A stretch of 64,000 nucleotides of DNA from the NCBI RefSeq assembly GCF_003387155.1, contig NZ_QUMT01000003.1, forward strand, positions 558,001 to 622,000, read 5' to 3'. The stretch's first letter is position 1, and each line of letters begins with the position of its first letter. The notes below the pieces were generated by a model, which was given only the letters and a program-made list of their open reading frames with translations, did no database searches and had not been told where the DNA came from. The position numbers were made by a program, and so were the translations under genes. The stretch comes from Roseateles depolymerans. GTDB lineage: Bacteria > Pseudomonadota > Gammaproteobacteria > Burkholderiales > Burkholderiaceae_C. Below are positions 7,796 to 16,742 of the stretch, piece by piece.

Positions 7796-8077
7796 ATGGA
7801 TTTACAACAACTCCGTACCTTCACTGTGATCGCCCGGGAGGGCAGTCTTGCCCGGGCATCGGCCCAACTCTTCCTCAGCCAGCCGGCCATCAGTGCCCAG
7901 TTGAAGGCCCTGGAATCGGAACTGGGCGTCAAACTCTTCGACCGAACGTCCAAAGGCATGACCCTGACCTTCGCCGGTCGCGATCTGCTGCAGGAAGCCA
8001 GCAATAACCTGGCCGCGGCAACAAACATCCTGGCGCTACGACGCAACCTAACAACTGGAAGAAGGGCATGGCGTTGA
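7796..8077 (+). pseudogene. LysR regulator truncated after the DNA-binding domain
   Basis: The frame gives 93 codons. Residues 1-80 are a standard LysR winged helix: 'MDLQQLRTFTVIAREGS', 'SQPAISAQLKALE' and 'LFDRTSKGMTLT'. The effector-binding domain (about 200 residues) is absent. From about 8038 the DNA instead encodes, in another frame, the middle of a BPSL0067-type protein, so the LysR sequence ends at a recombination junction and the last residues are read-through. A lone HTH could still bind DNA, but decay is more likely. Confidence 0.75.
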
Positions 8078-8352
8078 CGCCCGCCGTGGTGATCGCGCTC
8101 TCCGCAGGAACGCCCATCGCGAGCGGCTGGAACGCCGCGGGGTACTACCCCAACAATTCGACAGGCCAGCACGCAGGAATCTTCTCCGGTGCATTGGTGG
8201 AGAATGGGCAAGCAATCGGCTTCAAGATCATCGAGCAGTACAACGGCATCGACAAGATCAGCGAACGCACCGTTTACTTCGACCCGGTCGCACACGGCAA
8301 GCGCGACACCTATTTCTATAACGGCGAGAACTACGCCACCATCCAATGGTGA
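8038..8352 (+). pseudogene. C-terminal part of a BPSL0067-type amidase effector
   Basis: The frame reads 'TTQPNNWKKGMALTP' and then 'GTPIASGW' and 'GQHAGIFSG', ending 'TYFYNGENYATIQW'. The W-x-K-G ... G-T-x-I-A ... G-x-H-A-G/A-I order is that of BPSL0067/Tae4-like NlpC/P60-type amidases, many of which are type VI secretion effectors. The N-terminal segment with the catalytic Cys is missing; the retained His in 'QHAGIF' would be the catalytic His. The join to the LysR remnant is near 8038. An internal ATG at 8068 could give a 94-residue fragment. The stop overlaps the next gene by seven bases, a typical effector/immunity arrangement. Confidence 0.5.
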
Positions 8353-8822
8353 ATCCATCCGCACAGTCACTTCGCCGATACCTCACGGCACTCCTGGGCG
8401 TCATGGCTCTTTCTGCGCCTGTTCTCTCAACAGCCGCACCTGAACCCTTCTCGTGTCCGGTGCTGTTGGGGCAGACCGATCAGAAGGCCCTCGCAGAACA
8501 CCCAGGTTGGCAAGCCGTCGTCATTCAGCCGGAAGTCACCAAGCACGAACTCAACAGCTTCCAGATCAATTGGGGGCCGGTGGAGAAGCCAGACGGCGCC
8601 ATCTACGACGAACAGGTGGAAAAGCCCGATGGCCGCAAAGGCAGCAGCCTGACACTCGGCTGGGATGTGCATGAGATCCAACAGGGCTATGCGATTTGTG
8701 GCTATGCATTCACCAATGTCCGGCTGGTGCGGCCATTGAAGGGTTACTCCCGCTGCACCGCGGTCAGCCGTCGCCCCTCCAAAGACGCCGCCTATCGGTT
8801 CGAGTCGGCCGGCTGCCGCTGA
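8346..8822 (+). CDS. Small exported protein, possible STY0300-type immunity partner
   Basis: This is a 158-residue protein with a Sec signal peptide (basic start, hydrophobic residues about 12-28, cleavage near 'STAAPEP'). The mature part has four Cys ('FSCPVLL', 'AICGYAF', 'YSRCTAV', 'ESAGCR'), suggesting two disulfides and a periplasmic location. The size, the leading 'CP' and the position after a BPSL0067-type gene fit the STY0300-like proteins found beside periplasm-targeted amidase effectors. The family call is from memory of such neighbourhoods and is moderate. The gene itself appears intact although its partner is truncated, which would make it an orphan immunity gene. Confidence 0.5.
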   Translation: MVNPSAQSLRRYLTALLGVMALSAPVLSTAAPEPFSCPVLLGQTDQKALAEHPGWQAVVIQPEVTKHELNSFQINWGPVEKPDGAIYDEQVEKPDGRKGSSLTLGWDVHEIQQGYAICGYAFTNVRLVRPLKGYSRCTAVSRRPSKDAAYRFESAGCR

Positions 8823-8861
8823 AGGATCCGAAACATCACCGCAGCAGCGGCGACTGGCATT

Positions 8862-9797
8862 TCAGGGAAATTGGGCCGCCGTTGCCGCGCCGACCGCCTT
8901 GGCGAGATAGTCCACGAAGGCCCGCACGCGTGCAGACAGGTGGCGGTTTTGGGGATAGAGCACATGGAAGGAGCGGGAGCGCCCCCCGTTGTCCTGCAGC
9001 ACCTCGACCAGTCGTCCCGACTTCATCGCCTCGCGGGCCACGAAGTGGTAGATCTGGAACAGGCCACCGCCCGCGATGGCCCAGCCCACGCCGGCCAGCA
9101 CGTCTTCATGCACGCGCTGCCGGCTCTTGAAGCTGAAGTCGATGTCCTCGCCTGCGGCATTGCGGAAGATCCAGGGCATGGGCCGGCCGGTACTGGGCAA
9201 CACGAACTGAATCAGGTCGTGCACCGCCAGTTCCTCCAGCGTGCGCGGCGTGCCTTTGCGCCGAAGGTAGTCGGGCGCGCCGAACACGCCAACGGTGGCC
9301 TCTTCCAGCTTGCGCGCCACCAGGCGTGAGTCGCGAGGCTCGCCCAGGCGGATGGCGAGGTCATAGCCGTCTTCCACGAAGTCGATGTTCCGGTTGGACA
9401 CATTGAGCTCGACCTCCACGCCCGGATAGGCCGCCATGAAGCCCGGCAGCAGGGGGACGAGCCGATGGTGGCCGTAGAGCGTGCCCACGCTGACGCGCAC
9501 CAGGCCCTTGGGCTCGCTTTGCTGACCAGTGATGGCCCGCTCTGCTTCCGCGATCTGCTCCAGCGCCTGCTGACACTCCGCGCGGTACAGCTCACCGTCA
9601 CTGGTCAGGCGCACGCTGCGCGTGGTGCGGGTGAACAGACGCACGCCCAGGCGGGTCTCCAAACGACTGATCGAGCGGCTCACCGAAGCGGGCGTCACGC
9701 CCAGCAATTCGGCGGCGGCGGTAAAGCTGCCCAACTCGGCAGCTTTGCAGAACAGCTCGATGCTGCCGAGCTGCACGGGGTCAAATTGCCGGGCCAT
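8862..9797 (-). CDS. LysR-family transcriptional regulator
   Basis: This is a full-length LysR regulator of 311 residues. Residues 10-70 form the winged helix ('FTAAAELLGVTPASVSRSI', 'LFTRTTRSVRLT'), followed by a linker helix and an effector domain of the CrgA/DsdC-like subgroup with 'DLAIRLGEPRDSRL' and 'GLVEVL'-type C-terminal features. It is divergent from the exported DJ-1/PfpI gene at 9926, and the 128-base gap contains a perfect 15-base palindrome with a T-N11-A core. It therefore probably controls itself and the two PfpI genes. The inducer is unknown. Confidence 0.9.
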   Translation of the reverse strand: MARQFDPVQLGSIELFCKAAELGSFTAAAELLGVTPASVSRSISRLETRLGVRLFTRTTRSVRLTSDGELYRAECQQALEQIAEAERAITGQQSEPKGLVRVSVGTLYGHHRLVPLLPGFMAAYPGVEVELNVSNRNIDFVEDGYDLAIRLGEPRDSRLVARKLEEATVGVFGAPDYLRRKGTPRTLEELAVHDLIQFVLPSTGRPMPWIFRNAAGEDIDFSFKSRQRVHEDVLAGVGWAIAGGGLFQIYHFVAREAMKSGRLVEVLQDNGGRSRSFHVLYPQNRHLSARVRAFVDYLAKAVGAATAAQFP

Positions 9798-9845
9798 TTA
9801 TTCAGCTATGTAATCAAAGAAGTTCTGTAAGACCAGTTTATCGAC

Positions 9846-9860
9846 ATTGATCGGATCAAT
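9846..9860. promoter_or_regulatory. LysR-type operator palindrome ATTGATC-G-GATCAAT
   Basis: This is a perfect inverted repeat of two 7-base arms around one base, located between the divergent LysR and PfpI genes. It contains the T-N11-A pattern that LysR proteins recognise. A second partial TCGAT element lies just downstream near 9868-9873. It is the natural candidate site for the adjacent regulator. Confidence 0.55.
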
Positions 9861-9925
9861 AAAGTCTCGATCCAAGGGGCGGCGAAGCTCGCCCCACCGA
9901 TCAACCTGTACGAGTCCAAACTGCC

Positions 9926-10765
9926 ATGAAAGCTCTGTTCAAAGTCCTGCTGTCCACCGTGGCGCTGAGCCTGTCCACGCTGGCCGCCGCCGCCCCCAAG
10001 GGGGAGGTGCTGGTGGTGCTGTCCAGCGAGACCGCCTTGCCCCTGCGCGATGGCAAGACCTTCCCCTCCGGCTACTACCTCAACGAGTTCGGCGTCCCCG
10101 CCGATGCCCTGCAGCGCGCTGGCTACCGGCTGACCGTGGTCACGCCGCGTGGCAACCGCCCGCAGGCCGACCAGCGTTCGGTAGATCCTCAGTACTTCCG
10201 CGGCGACGCACAGGAGATGAAGCGCATCGCCGGCGTGGTGGACCAGTTGACGCAGCCCAATCAGGTCCACTCGCTGCCTGAAGTGATCAAGGGCGGTCTG
10301 GATCGCTACGCCGCAGTGTTCATTCCCGGCGGCCACGCGCCCATGATCGATCTGGCCAACAACCCGCTGGTGGGACAGGTGCTGCGTCACTTCCATGCGC
10401 AGGGCAAGCCCACCGCCGCGATCTGCCACGGCCCCATCACGCTGCTCGCGGCGCAGGACGATCCCCAAGGCTACGAACAAGCGCTGGGTGAAGCCAACAC
10501 GGGCCCGGCCAGGAACTGGATCTACAGCGGCTACCGCATGACCATCTTTGCCGATGCCGAGGAGGCGGTGTTCGAAGCCTCGCTCAATGGCGACAAGCTG
10601 CGCTACTACCCCGCCCGCGCCATGGCCACGGCCGGCGGTGACATGCGATTCGCCAAGGCCTGGGAGCCGCATGTGGTCGTGGACCGCGAACTCATCACCG
10701 GCCAGAACCCTTTCTCGGACCAAGCGCTGGCGCAGGCGCTGATCGCCGCCCTGGCCAAGCGCTAA
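9926..10765 (+). CDS. Exported DJ-1/PfpI-family protein
   Basis: This is a 279-residue protein with a clear Sec signal peptide (Lys-rich start, hydrophobic 8-22, 'LAAAAPKG' cleavage site). The mature part is a DJ-1/PfpI domain: Glu54 in 'NEFGVP', the 'FIPGGHAPM' loop (132-140) and the nucleophile elbow 'AICHGP' with Cys167-His168. The family includes glyoxalase III-type deglycases, chaperones and amidases. The periplasmic location is less usual than the cytosolic one and suggests a role in detoxifying carbonyls outside the cytoplasm; this is inference. It is followed 38 bases later by a second family member and is divergent from a LysR regulator. Confidence 0.85.
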   Translation: MKALFKVLLSTVALSLSTLAAAAPKGEVLVVLSSETALPLRDGKTFPSGYYLNEFGVPADALQRAGYRLTVVTPRGNRPQADQRSVDPQYFRGDAQEMKRIAGVVDQLTQPNQVHSLPEVIKGGLDRYAAVFIPGGHAPMIDLANNPLVGQVLRHFHAQGKPTAAICHGPITLLAAQDDPQGYEQALGEANTGPARNWIYSGYRMTIFADAEEAVFEASLNGDKLRYYPARAMATAGGDMRFAKAWEPHVVVDRELITGQNPFSDQALAQALIAALAKR

Positions 10766-10803
10766 ATGGCATAGCCCTCTTCAACACACTGAAAGGACAC
10801 CTC

Positions 10804-11505
10804 ATGAGCTCCCGCATTCTGATGATCGTCACCTCCAATGCCCGCATGGGCGAAACCGGCAAGCCCACGGGCTTGTGGGCCGAGGAGCTGGCTGTCCCCT
10901 ACTACGCGCTGGTGGATGCCGGCGCCGAAGTGACGCTGGCCTCGCCGGCCGGCGGCCCCGCACCCATCGATCCGGGCAGTCTCAAGCCCATGGGGCAGAA
11001 CGACCCCGTTGTTGAGCGGTTCCTGGCGGACGAGGCCCTGCAGGCGCGCATTGCTGCGACGCCCAAGGCTGAAGATTTCGACGGGGCCGACTTTGATGCC
11101 GTCTTCTTCCCGGGCGGTCACGGCACGATGTGGGACCTGCCGGTCGATGCCGGCGTGACCCGCGCGGTGGAGCGAGCCTTTGCGGCCAAGAAGCTGATTG
11201 CCTCGGTCTGCCATGGTGCGGCCGGTCTGGTGACGGCTCGGCGTCCGGATGGACAGTCCATCGTGAAGGATCTGCGCGTCAATGCCTTCACCGACGCCGA
11301 GGAAGTGGCGGTGGGCCTTGAGAAGGTCGTGCCCTTCATGCTCGAGGCGCGTTTGCGCGAGCTGGGTGGCCGCTTCGAGGGAGCCGCGAATTGGCAGCCC
11401 TTTGCTGTTCGTGATGGGCAGCTAATCACGGGGCAGAATCCCCAGTCGTCGCACTTGGTCGCGCAGGAGCTCTTGGGGGCGCTGGCCGAAGCGTCGCGGC
11501 AGTGA
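10804..11505 (+). CDS. Cytosolic DJ-1/PfpI-family protein (Hsp31-like)
   Basis: This 233-residue protein has no signal peptide. Its 'GLWAEELAVPYY' segment provides the Glu, 'FFPGGHGTMWDL' the oxyanion loop, and 'SVCHGAAGL' the nucleophile Cys136-His137, matching the Hsp31/glyoxalase III subgroup that converts methylglyoxal to lactate or repairs glycated groups. GAAAGGA lies about seven bases before the ATG. It is probably co-transcribed with the exported paralogue upstream, giving one periplasmic and one cytosolic enzyme under one LysR regulator. A 10-base-pair hairpin follows at 11538. Confidence 0.88.
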   Translation: MSSRILMIVTSNARMGETGKPTGLWAEELAVPYYALVDAGAEVTLASPAGGPAPIDPGSLKPMGQNDPVVERFLADEALQARIAATPKAEDFDGADFDAVFFPGGHGTMWDLPVDAGVTRAVERAFAAKKLIASVCHGAAGLVTARRPDGQSIVKDLRVNAFTDAEEVAVGLEKVVPFMLEARLRELGGRFEGAANWQPFAVRDGQLITGQNPQSSHLVAQELLGALAEASRQ

Positions 11506-11537
11506 CGGGCTGACGGATTGGGGGAGGCATGACCAAG

Positions 11538-11563
11538 GAGCGCAGCCGGGACTGGCTGCGCTC
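11538..11563 (+). terminator. Strong GC hairpin after the PfpI pair
   Basis: GAGCGCAGCC pairs perfectly with GGCTGCGCTC around a six-base loop. No T-run follows, so this is either a poor intrinsic terminator or an RNA 3'-end stabiliser. Confidence 0.5.
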
Positions 11564-11616
11564 GGTGGTGTTCAATACGTACTGAGCAAGGGCGGTGAAG
11601 CCGCGGAGCATGGGTC

Positions 11617-12168
11617 ATGAGCTGGAGACTGGTATTCCCATTCATGAAAGACTACCCGGTGATCACCCCGGACGACATCAGCGCCTTTGAGGCTCGCAAC
11701 CAGCTGAAGTTGCCTGCCGACTATGTCGCCTATCTGCTGGAGTTCCGGGGATCCTCGCCCATTTACCATAACGATGAAGGGCGATATCGCGCCGTCGAGT
11801 ACACCGTGGACTGGGAGGGGAAGCCGGCGCAGTCCTATGGGGACGAGTGCGGGCTCGAGAGCACGTTCAGCATCTTCGAAGGCAAGGAGATCGATTCGCC
11901 TTACAAGGGAGGATGCGATCTCGACGACAACATTGTCTGGAATCGGCACCTCCATCCTCCTGGCTTGCTGCCGATTGGCATGGATGCGGGCAACTCGCTG
12001 TTTTTGTTGGGTGTGGAGGGCGATCTGACGGGGCGGGTGTTCTTCCTGTCGACCTTTCACGTGCCGGATCCGATCTCCTTCGAGCATATCGGCCACATTG
12101 CCCCGACGTTCACGGATTTCCTTCAGGTTGGCCATCCCGCTGGCTCCTCGCGCAGCGCGTCAAGATAA
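11617..12168 (+). CDS. SMI1/KNR4-family protein
   Basis: This is a 183-residue protein. Its N-terminal half has the SMI1/KNR4 pattern: 'DDISAFEARNQLKLPADY' (a helix ending in the LP-x-D-Y motif), 'LLEFRGSSPI', 'LLPIGMDAGNSLFLL' and a final 'FEHIGHIAPTFTDFL'. In bacteria such proteins are often immunity factors for contact-dependent or polymorphic toxins. No toxin gene is adjacent, so it is an orphan copy, perhaps guarding against neighbours' effectors. An internal ATG at 11644 would also give a complete domain. A bidirectional terminator follows at 12241. Confidence 0.75.
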   Translation: MSWRLVFPFMKDYPVITPDDISAFEARNQLKLPADYVAYLLEFRGSSPIYHNDEGRYRAVEYTVDWEGKPAQSYGDECGLESTFSIFEGKEIDSPYKGGCDLDDNIVWNRHLHPPGLLPIGMDAGNSLFLLGVEGDLTGRVFFLSTFHVPDPISFEHIGHIAPTFTDFLQVGHPAGSSRSASR

Positions 12169-12240
12169 CGAACGGCACGGCCATCACCTTCTCCCACCTG
12201 GCCGAGATGTGTGACCTGCCGGACGGACAGGTGGTGAATC

Positions 12241-12267
12241 AAAACGGGAGACGCCGACTCCCGTTTT
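12241..12267. terminator. Bidirectional intrinsic terminator
   Basis: AAAACGGGAG pairs perfectly with CTCCCGTTTT around a seven-base loop. The A-run and T-run on the two sides let it act for the SMI1 gene on the plus strand and possibly for glmS on the minus strand. Confidence 0.8.
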
Positions 12268-12393
12268 GGGCTCTGGGTGTGTGGCCAGCGCCGCCGTGAG
12301 CGCAGCGCATCCAGCGATGCGGCAGCAATTCATGGATGCAGCTGGCCGGCTGGGTCGGCAACTGGTCCACAGTACCCGGCCCGGGGCTCTGAC

Positions 12394-14268
<1,875 letters not shown>

Positions 14269-14281
14269 GGAGAAGCTCCTG

Positions 14282-14358
14282 GAATATTGCGAATGGCGGA
14301 ATCGTAGGAGCGCCGTTCAGCAAGAGGCTTTCAATTTCAAAGGCGAAACGCAATATTC
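14282..14358. promoter_or_regulatory. Inverted repeat GAATATTGCG...CGCAATATTC between glmS and the AsnC-type gene
   Basis: Two exact 10-base reverse-complement copies lie at 14282-14291 and 14349-14358, 57 bases apart, in an AT-rich divergent promoter region. Lrp/AsnC proteins bind AT-rich paired sites as octamers, so the neighbouring regulator is the obvious candidate ligand. Assignment is by position only. Confidence 0.45.
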
Positions 14359-14406
14359 AATCACCGCCAACAGTTAAGGAACTTTTCTTTCATAATTTGC
14401 GTCAAG

Positions 14407-14910
14407 ATGGAATCTTCAATCAATCTGGATGCTGTCGACCTGCGCCTATTGGACCTGCTGCAGGCCGATGCCTCGCTCTCCAACCAAGCCCTGGCCGAGC
14501 GCGCGCACGTCTCCCCCGCCACCTGCCTGCGCCGCGTGCGGCGGTTGGTGGAAAGCGGGGTGATTGAAAAGCAGGTGGCCCTCTTGTCTCCCGACAAGCT
14601 AGGCAGCGGGCTCAGCGCCCTGGTGGAGATCACGCTGGACCGGCAAGGCGCCGAGCATCTGGACGCCTTCGAGGCCCTGGCCGTGGCCGCCCCGGAAGTC
14701 CAGCAATGCTGGCGGGTGGCGCCAGGCCCGGACTTCATCCTGGTGATGCAGGTGCCGGACATGCCGGCCTACCACGCACTGGTGCAGCGCCTGTTCACCC
14801 AGCAGGCCAACGTGCGCAACGTGAAGGCCTTTTTCTCGGTGAAGCGGGCCAAGTTCGACCCGCGCGTGGCGCTGCCCGGCCTCAGCGCTTCAGGATCAGC
14901 AGCCCCTTGA
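14407..14910 (+). CDS. Lrp/AsnC-family transcriptional regulator
   Basis: This is a 167-residue regulator. The N-terminal winged helix reads 'LDAVDLRLLDLLQADASLSN', then 'ERAHVSPATCLRRVRRL'. The C-terminal RAM domain shows 'ISVLVEITLD' and 'GPDFILVMQVPDM' features. It is divergent from glmS and shares a region with a 10-base inverted repeat. Its 3' end overlaps the convergent rlmI gene by 29 bases. An amino acid is the usual effector of the family, but which one cannot be told here. Confidence 0.92.
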   Translation: MESSINLDAVDLRLLDLLQADASLSNQALAERAHVSPATCLRRVRRLVESGVIEKQVALLSPDKLGSGLSALVEITLDRQGAEHLDAFEALAVAAPEVQQCWRVAPGPDFILVMQVPDMPAYHALVQRLFTQQANVRNVKAFFSVKRAKFDPRVALPGLSASGSAAP

Positions 14911-16063
14911 GGTACTCGCCCTCGGGGAAGTAGATGGTCTGCGGATGGTCCGGGGATGCGCCCACCCGGTCCATGATGAACCCGTCCACGCCCGCATCCA
15001 TGCCAGCGCCCGCCACGATCTTGTGGAAGAGCTCGGGGCCCACGCCGCCGGAGCAGGAGAAGGTGAACAGCAGGCCGCCCGGCTTGAGCAGCTTCAGGCC
15101 CAGGCGATTGATGTCCTTGTAGGCCCGTGCCGCCCGCTCAGCATGCGCCGCCGTCGGCGCGAACTTGGGCGGGTCCAGGATGATGGCGTCGAAGCTGCGG
15201 CCCTGCTTGAGCATGTCGCGCAGCGTCTGGTTGACGTCAGCATCCAGCGCCGTATGACGGGCGGGGTCGAAGCCGTTGAGCTCGACGTGCGCCGTCGCGC
15301 GGGCCAGCGCCGGTGCGGAGGAGTCCACGCTCACCACCTCCGTCGCGCCCCCTGCCAGTGCAGCCACCGAGAAACCACCGGTGTAGCTGTAGCAGTTCAG
15401 CACGCTCTGGCAGCCGTAGTGCCGCACCAGGTCGGCGAACTTCTTGCGGTTGTCGCGCTGGTCGAGGTAATAGCCGGTCTTGTGGCCCTCGGCCACGTCC
15501 AGGCTCAGCTTCCATTCGTGTTCGGAGATCACCACGGCGGTGTCTCCGTCGCCGCGCAGCCAGCCGGTGACCGGCTCCAGGCCTTCGAGCGTGCGCACGC
15601 CCGAATCCGAACGCTCATACAAACGGGACAGGCCGGTGGCCGCGAGCAGCAGGTCGGCAATGACGCCCTTCCACTTCTCGGTGCCGGCAGACAGGAACTG
15701 GGCGCACAGGGTGCTGCCGTAGCGGTCCACGATCAAGCCGGGCAGGCCATCGGCCTCGCCATGGATCAGCCGCACGGCATCCGAGGCGATCGGCATGCGG
15801 GCCCGCAGGGCGATCGCCGCCTGGATCTTGCGCTGGAAGAAGGCTTCGTCGATGCGTTCATGCTCATCGAAGCTCCAGGCGCGCACCCGGATCATGGAGG
15901 TGGGACTGAAGGAGGCCCAGCACAGGAATTTGCCTTCGGCCGATTCCACACGCACGGTTTCACCAGGGTCGGCCTTGCCTTTGTCGATCGAGCCCTGGAA
16001 GACCCACGGATGGCGGCGCAGCAGCGAGCGGTCCTTGCCCTCGCGGAGACGAATCACTTTCAT
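14882..16063 (-). CDS. rlmI: 23S rRNA m5C methyltransferase, RlmI type
   Basis: This 393-residue protein starts at the ATG at 16063 ('MKVIRLREGKDRSLL'). An N-terminal PUA domain (about 1-75, 'RRHPWVFQGSI') precedes an RlmI-like middle domain and a Rossmann methyltransferase with 'LNCYSYTGGFSVAAL' (SAM motif I), 'VDSSAPAL' and the catalytic/binding 'LDPPKFAP'. The family methylates cytosine 1962 of 23S rRNA. The frame stays open upstream past 16063 but that part has no domain character. Its 3' end overlaps the AsnC-type gene by 29 bases. Confidence 0.92.
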   Translation of the reverse strand: MKVIRLREGKDRSLLRRHPWVFQGSIDKGKADPGETVRVESAEGKFLCWASFSPTSMIRVRAWSFDEHERIDEAFFQRKIQAAIALRARMPIASDAVRLIHGEADGLPGLIVDRYGSTLCAQFLSAGTEKWKGVIADLLLAATGLSRLYERSDSGVRTLEGLEPVTGWLRGDGDTAVVISEHEWKLSLDVAEGHKTGYYLDQRDNRKKFADLVRHYGCQSVLNCYSYTGGFSVAALAGGATEVVSVDSSAPALARATAHVELNGFDPARHTALDADVNQTLRDMLKQGRSFDAIILDPPKFAPTAAHAERAARAYKDINRLGLKLLKPGGLLFTFSCSGGVGPELFHKIVAGAGMDAGVDGFIMDRVGASPDHPQTIYFPEGEYLKGLLILKR

Positions 16064-16185
16064 GCGAGCGATTGTCCCCGATCGCGCCGCACCGTCCGCA
16101 ACCGGCCGGCACGCCAGGGTCTCGCGCCGCCCTGCGCTGCCAACAGGCTCACGAACTCCGCCCGCGGCCGCGGGGACTGACCCGC

Positions 16186-16737
16186 ATGCACATCCATGCC
16201 TTCCCCGCGGACCGGCGCCGCTATTCCGCCTTCCTCCGTCACGCTCACTGGCTCTCGGCCGCGCTGGTGCTGGTGGCGTATGTCTCGATCTATGGCCGCG
16301 AGTGGTGGGAGCGCGGCACGCCCGAGCGGATCCTGGCGGGACAGCTCCACACCCTGTCCGGCCTGCTGTTGCTGCTTCTGACGGTGCCGCGCCTGCTGGT
16401 GAGATTCCAGGAGACGCCGCCCCCCATCGTGCCCGCCCCACCCCTGCCGCAACGGCTCATGGCCGGGCTGGCGCATGTGGCGCTGTTCCTGTACCTGGTG
16501 GTGCAGCCGCTGCTGGGCCTGTCCACGCTGATGGTGTCGGGCAAGGGAGTCGGCTTTCCGCTGATCGCGTGGCGCATCCCCGGCCTGGCCGTTCCCAATG
16601 AAAGCCTTGCCAAGGCGATCAAGGAGCTGCACGAATTTGTTGGCGTGCTCTTCATCTATGTGATCGCGGCCCATCTGCTCGCCGCGATCTGGCACTGGCG
16701 GGTGCGGCAGGACAACGCGCTGCAGCGCATGCTCTAG
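16186..16737 (+). CDS. Cytochrome b561
   Basis: This is a 183-residue inner-membrane protein with four predicted transmembrane helices. Histidines placed to bind two b haems lie in 'LRHAHWLSAALV', 'GQLHTLSGLLL', 'AHVALFLYLV' and 'KELHEFVGVLF'. The family passes electrons between the quinone pool and periplasmic acceptors and in some species acts as a superoxide:ubiquinone oxidoreductase. The ATG at 16186 was chosen because the upstream extension of the frame is proline/arginine-rich and overlaps the rlmI start. It is convergent with the next gene. Confidence 0.9.
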   Translation: MHIHAFPADRRRYSAFLRHAHWLSAALVLVAYVSIYGREWWERGTPERILAGQLHTLSGLLLLLLTVPRLLVRFQETPPPIVPAPPLPQRLMAGLAHVALFLYLVVQPLLGLSTLMVSGKGVGFPLIAWRIPGLAVPNESLAKAIKELHEFVGVLFIYVIAAHLLAAIWHWRVRQDNALQRML

Positions 16738-16742
16738 GGGAC

